Below are positions 20,846 through 23,746 of a DNA stretch of 23,746 nucleotides, piece by piece. Source of the DNA: an uncultured Candidatus Melainabacteria bacterium (GTDB lineage Bacteria > Cyanobacteriota > Vampirovibrionia > Gastranaerophilales > Gastranaerophilaceae); NCBI GenBank assembly GCA_934777245.1, contig CAKVND010000036.1, forward strand, positions 1-23,746. Reading direction: 5' to 3'. The notes beneath the pieces were generated by a model that ran no database searches, was not told the origin of the DNA, and worked only from the letters and a program-made list of their open reading frames with translations. Made by a program: the position numbers and the translations under genes. Positions within the stretch are counted from its first letter, which is position 1; the number at the start of each line of letters is the position of its first letter.

Positions 20846-21239
20846 ACAAATTTATCCGATTGAAAGATTAATATCGGCAGCATCATATTTAACAGCAGGT
20901 GGAGCAGGGTTTGTGTGGCTAATTATAGCAACACTTATGAAGAAAAATGTTACGCAGTTTTTGATGTATCATATTTTGCAATCAATTTTTCTTTCAATTG
21001 CATATTTTTTGCTTGCAACATTTGCAAGTCTGATTTATGTTATTCTTTATCGTATTCCGATAATTAATGCAATTCCGTATTTTATAAATATGCCGTTGCC
21101 GTTTGTTTTTGGTCTATCTATTCTACAAACAATAACAACTGCAGTAATTTTATATTTAGCAATTACTGCCGGCATGGGAATGTATAGCTATATACCTTGG
21201 GTATCAGATATTATTAACCAAAATACCGGAAGAAAATAA
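20832..21239 (+). CDS. Small membrane protein, Tic20-like
   Basis: This 135-residue protein has three or four membrane segments (about 15-36, 44-72, 88-115). The N-terminal IERLISAASYL, the central QFLMYHILQSIFLSI and the terminal MYSYIPWVSDII resemble the cyanobacterial/chloroplast Tic20 family (Ycf60-like). In that family the second helix reads F-N-x-M-Q-A-I-L and the tail reads Y-P-x-I-P-x-I-S-E. It has no known motif for catalysis. The start is TTG with AAAGGA 8 nt before it, inside the upstream TPR gene. The Tic20 assignment is a recognition from memory, not a search result; DUF4870-type proteins are the main alternative. Confidence 0.6.
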   Translation: MQHSKQIYPIERLISAASYLTAGGAGFVWLIIATLMKKNVTQFLMYHILQSIFLSIAYFLLATFASLIYVILYRIPIINAIPYFINMPLPFVFGLSILQTITTAVILYLAITAGMGMYSYIPWVSDIINQNTGRK

Positions 21240-21255
21240 AATAAAAATGTATTAA

Positions 21256-21474
21256 TTAACCGCGAGTATTTGTGTTTTCAAAAATTGCTCTGCCTTGACT
21301 TAAAGCGAGCAGTTTAAGAGAGCATTCGCCGTTAGCTCTATCTAAAACGCCTATAGAAGAAAGTCTTGCAACAACAAATTCATTCAACTCGTCGGGAGAA
21401 ATATATAGCGGACAAGTATCGTTGCAAACTCGGTTTTCCGCAAAAGGGCAAGTTTTAATGATATTTTCGTCCAT
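21256..21474 (-). CDS. Small four-cysteine protein of unknown function
   Basis: This is a 72-residue protein. Cys9, Cys17 and Cys21 lie in a CPF-x5-C-x3-CP arrangement, and Cys51 follows later. Together they could bind a metal or an Fe-S cluster. ATG overlaps the stop codon of the transketolase half (TAATG) and has AAGGAG before it, so it is translated right after that gene. It occupies the place where the C-terminal transketolase half would be expected. No family was recognised. A small accessory or regulatory subunit is possible but unproven. Confidence 0.7.
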   Translation of the reverse strand: MDENIIKTCPFAENRVCNDTCPLYISPDELNEFVVARLSSIGVLDRANGECSLKLLALSQGRAIFENTNTRG

Positions 21475-22310
21475 TAAGCTTCTCCTTCAAATTCTTTAAT
21501 TGCACATTCCAATTGCTCATCATTAGGAGCTTTACCATGCCAGCCTGCTTGATTTTCCATAAATGAGCAACCTTTACCTTTTGTTGTATGTGCAATAATT
21601 GCACAAGGTCTATCAGATTTTTTAGCCTTTTCTACAGCTTCATAAATTTCTTCATAATCATGACCGTCGATTTCCAAGACATTCCAGTTGAAAGCTTTTA
21701 ATTTATCATGCAAATTATCTAAAGCCATTACATTTTCTGTGCAACCGTCGATTTGAAGTCTGTTTCTATCAATAATTGCAATCAAGTTGTTTAAATTTCT
21801 GTGTGCAGCTTGCATAAAAGCTTCCCAGCAAGAACCTTCTTGTAATTCACCGTCGCCGGTATACACAACTACGTGCGCAGGATTATTTTTAAGTTTTAAG
21901 CCTAGCGCCATACCACAACCGATAGAAAGTCCCTGACCTAAAGAGCCTGTTGAAGTTTCAACTCCGGGAACATATCCTTTTGCCGGATGTCCTTGCAATT
22001 TTGTACCAAATTTTCTGAAGCCCATTAAGTCTTCTTGAGGAAACAGACCATGTTGAGCTAATACAGAATACAATAACGGAGAAGCATGCCCTTTAGAAAG
22101 GATAAACCTGTCTCTATTTTCAAAATTCGCTGACTTATCCCATTCTTTAGGAATATTTAGAGATTTATTGTATAAAACCGTCATAATATCAACCGCCGAT
22201 AAAGATCCGCCCGGATGACCGGATTTGGCATTGTGTACCATTTTAACAATGTTTTTTCTTGTTTCACAAGCAAATTTTTTCAATTCATTAATCTCTAAAT
22301 CTGTCAACAT
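21474..22310 (-). CDS. Transketolase, N-terminal subunit
   Basis: This 278-residue protein is the thiamine-diphosphate-binding half of a split transketolase. It has the substrate motif SGHPGG (30-35), KGH (73-75), the TPP/Mg motif GDGELQEGS (152-160) with Asn183, and the closing KGKGCSFMENQAGWHG. Full-length enzymes are about 660 residues; the pyrimidine-binding C-terminal half is missing here and not encoded downstream. Split enzymes of this kind need a separate partner protein. ATG immediately follows the stop codon of the glycosyltransferase gene, so the three minus-strand genes form an operon. It transfers two-carbon units in the pentose phosphate pathway if a partner exists elsewhere. 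Confidence 0.9.
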   Translation of the reverse strand: MLTDLEINELKKFACETRKNIVKMVHNAKSGHPGGSLSAVDIMTVLYNKSLNIPKEWDKSANFENRDRFILSKGHASPLLYSVLAQHGLFPQEDLMGFRKFGTKLQGHPAKGYVPGVETSTGSLGQGLSIGCGMALGLKLKNNPAHVVVYTGDGELQEGSCWEAFMQAAHRNLNNLIAIIDRNRLQIDGCTENVMALDNLHDKLKAFNWNVLEIDGHDYEEIYEAVEKAKKSDRPCAIIAHTTKGKGCSFMENQAGWHGKAPNDEQLECAIKEFEGEA

Positions 22311-23030
22311 TTAAATTTTATCCTTATAATTAATAACTTTTAACAAAAATAACGGTAAAGTAGGGAATATTCTCTTAAACCTTGAAGGCTGAGAAACTGT
22401 CCTATATAACCATTCTAAACCTAATTTTTGAAAAATCTTCGGTGCACGCTTAACCGAACCTGACCAAACATCTAAGCTTCCGCCGATACCTACCATTAAC
22501 GCCGGATTAAGCACTTTTTTAGCGTTATATATAAATTCTTCTTGACGAGGTGAGCCAAGTGCTACCAATATTAGTTTTGGTGATTTATTTTTAAGTTCGT
22601 CATAAATCAGCGCATCGTCTTTAAAGTAACCGTTATGATAATATACGATATTCAAGCCGTTAATTTCATTTTGCAAATTTTCAACAGCTTTAACCACAAC
22701 TTCTTCTTTAGAACCGATTATTGCAACAGGAATTCCACTAACAGCCGCTTCTTGAAGAAGTTTTTTTGCAAAATCAATTCCGGGAATTCGATTAGCTTTC
22801 TTGCCCGTCATTTGAAGCGCGATTTTTACGCCAATTCCGTCAGGAATAACCATTTCGGCTTCTTTAACAATGTTTGAGAAATTCGGATTTTTCTCAGCTT
22901 CTTGAAACATTTCCGGATTAATTGTTACGACTTGCGAAACATGCTGACCGTCAATAAGACTTTTAGCTTTAATAATCGCTTCGTCGAACGTATAATCATC
23001 TACATTATAACCTAGTAATTCAACACTCAT
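22311..23030 (-). CDS. WecG/TagA/CpsF-family glycosyltransferase
   Basis: This 239-residue protein fits the family's usual length. It has VVTINPEMFQEA near the start, the core IPDGIGV, and the C-terminal LVALGSPRQEEFI followed by GIGGSLDVWSG. It ends in a basic region rich in Arg and aromatics (LGLEWLYRTVSQPSRFKRI) that binds the membrane. WecG/TagA enzymes transfer ManNAc-type sugars onto lipid-linked GlcNAc in surface polysaccharide synthesis. It has no Shine-Dalgarno sequence, but TATAAT ends 6 nt before ATG, suggesting a leaderless mRNA. It heads the operon with the half-transketolase. Confidence 0.92.
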   Translation of the reverse strand: MSVELLGYNVDDYTFDEAIIKAKSLIDGQHVSQVVTINPEMFQEAEKNPNFSNIVKEAEMVIPDGIGVKIALQMTGKKANRIPGIDFAKKLLQEAAVSGIPVAIIGSKEEVVVKAVENLQNEINGLNIVYYHNGYFKDDALIYDELKNKSPKLILVALGSPRQEEFIYNAKKVLNPALMVGIGGSLDVWSGSVKRAPKIFQKLGLEWLYRTVSQPSRFKRIFPTLPLFLLKVINYKDKI

Positions 23031-23036
23031 AAAAAC

Positions 23037-23042
23037 ATTATA
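23037..23042 (-). promoter_or_regulatory. -10 box giving a possible leaderless wecG-type mRNA
   Basis: TATAAT on the minus strand ends 6 nt before ATG at 23030, so the transcript should begin at the start codon. No good -35 is seen; the upstream DNA is a T/A tract. Confidence 0.5.
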
Positions 23043-23112
23043 CTTGAAAAATAAAAAAAAGTATTTTAAAATTCTTTTACAAATAATTTTGATATAAGAA
23101 AGGAGTTTTAAA

Positions 23113-23424
23113 ATGAAAAAAGTATTATCAGTATTAATGTTGATTGCACTAACTTCTACATTGGCAGCATCTGCAGCAGAATCAAGATTACAGAATTATG
23201 TGGACAAAAAACTAGCTCCAATTACAACAAAGGAAAAAGAATTGAATGCTAGAGCTGAAGCTCAACAAAAAGCTAATGCTAAAAAACAAGCAGAATACAA
23301 AAAACAACAAGAAGCTCGTCAAGCAAAATACGAACAACAAAAAAAAGATGCAAAAGCTAGACACGAAGCAACAAAAAATGCTATCAAGTCTGAAGCTGAT
23401 TATTGGAAATCTTTGAAAAAATAA
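23113..23424 (+). CDS. Small exported Lys/Ala/Gln-rich protein
   Basis: This 103-residue protein has a signal peptide (about 1-21, ending SAA). The mature part is made almost entirely of Lys, Ala, Gln, Glu and Arg, with a strong helical/coiled-coil pattern and no hydrophobic core. AAAGGAG precedes ATG. It resembles in style the exported coiled-coil protein at 3380-3802, though without clear sequence identity. It may bind envelope polymers or DNA by charge; the function is unknown. Confidence 0.72.
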   Translation: MKKVLSVLMLIALTSTLAASAAESRLQNYVDKKLAPITTKEKELNARAEAQQKANAKKQAEYKKQQEARQAKYEQQKKDAKARHEATKNAIKSEADYWKSLKK

Positions 23425-23443
23425 GATTTTTATGTTTTATAAA

Positions 23444-23478
23444 GAAATGGGCGCAATGTGAAACATTGCGCCCATTTC
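23444..23478 (+). terminator. Perfect 16-bp hairpin after the small exported protein
   Basis: GAAATGGGCGCAATGT (23444-23459) pairs perfectly with ACATTGCGCCCATTTC (23463-23478), with loop GAA. It is GC-rich for this DNA, but only a weak T-tract follows. It probably ends transcription and protects the mRNA 3' end. Confidence 0.7.
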
Positions 23479-23512
23479 TAATTAATCAAATTCATAAAAC
23501 TTTACATACACA

Positions 23513-23541
23513 TTGACAGTGTATTTTATGCATGGTATAAA
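23513..23541 (+). promoter_or_regulatory. Strong promoter for the gene beyond the window end
   Basis: A perfect TTGACA (23513-23518) lies 17 bp from TATAAA (23536-23541). TGG precedes the -10, giving an extended -10 as well. This is the best promoter in the window. Confidence 0.8.
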
Positions 23542-23547
23542 TGTGTT

Positions 23548-23746
23548 TGTAATCGCAGACAGTTAGTATCCTGTTAGGATTTAAACATAAAAAGGCTAGC
23601 CTAGATTATCCGAAAACAAAAAGTAAATAGCATTTATTTAAAAGATTTGTATTGGATTTTGCGATTAAGAAAAGATTGCGAAATCTTTTTTAGTTTAACA
23701 GGTCGAACGGAAATTAATCCGAAAAAATATAACAAAGGAGCAAAAA
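23548..23746 (+). promoter_or_regulatory. Long structured 5' leader of an out-of-window gene
   Basis: About 200 nt follow the strong promoter without a gene. Small hairpins include ATCCT/AGGAT (23568-23580), AGGCTAGCCT (23593-23602), AAAAGATT/AATCTTTT followed by a short T-run (23670-23691), and CGGA/TCCG (about 23708-23721). The leader ends in AAAGGAG (23734-23740), so a start codon is expected at or just past 23747. Length and strength suggest a ribosomal-protein or other autoregulated leader; CGCAGACAG recalls the L10 leader, but I cannot confirm it. Confidence 0.45.

Noticed and set aside
23444..23478. Phage or integron attachment site
   Set aside because: The perfect hairpin is best explained as a transcript end; no integrase or tRNA flank is present.

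Overview
The window is AT-rich and looks like a chromosomal segment from an uncultured gut-type relative of Cyanobacteria (Gastranaerophilales / Vampirovibrionia, 'Melainabacteria'). This assignment is an inference. It rests on the low GC, a pseudopilin of the style common in that group, an OmpH/Skp-like periplasmic protein (which implies an outer membrane), a fliL-fliM-fliN block, a small membrane protein resembling cyanobacterial Tic20, and many small secreted proteins with Lys/Ala/Gln-rich tails. No rRNA, phage, transposase or CRISPR array was seen.

Layout. Positions 1-500 are non-coding and hold a cluster of degenerate palindromic repeats, a 17-bp direct repeat and a G-quadruplex motif. 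At 585-1292 (-) lies a type IV pseudopilin with a good promoter and terminator, divergent from an XRE regulator (1475-1801). A parvulin PpiC, an OmpH/Skp-like protein, a secreted protein and tRNA-Gln(CUG) follow. A secreted coiled-coil protein (-) comes next, then a YkgJ-type cysteine-cluster protein. FliL, FliM and FliN (4466-6533) form the flagellar stator/C-ring block. The minus strand from 6643 to 11260 carries an ArsB/NhaD-superfamily transporter, a small signal-peptide protein, an amidohydrolase, RadA and a membrane-anchored LysM protein.

From 11448 a 17-unit periplasmic TPR protein is translationally coupled to a small lipoprotein. A ribbon-helix-helix regulator (-) then lies divergent from a nucleotide-sugar pair, UDP-glucuronate decarboxylase and UDP-glucose dehydrogenase, which together make UDP-xylose. 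A MATE exporter follows. On the minus strand is a compact protein with a calpain-like cysteine-protease signature. The rpiB-rsfS pair, a second TPR protein and a Tic20-like membrane protein run on the plus strand. The minus-strand operon at 21256-23030 encodes a WecG/TagA glycosyltransferase, an N-terminal transketolase half and a four-cysteine mini-protein. A small secreted Lys/Ala/Gln-rich protein follows. The window ends in a strong promoter and a roughly 200-nt leader for a gene whose start codon lies just outside.

Cross-cutting signals: many promoters have an extended -10 (TGN before the hexamer). Three genes have a -10 box placed 6-7 nt before ATG and no Shine-Dalgarno sequence, which suggests leaderless mRNAs. 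The least ordinary pieces are the calpain-like protein, the Tic20-like protein, the orphan half-transketolase, the FliM without its CheY-binding peptide, the TPR-lipoprotein pair and the terminal leader. None amounts to a proven new system.
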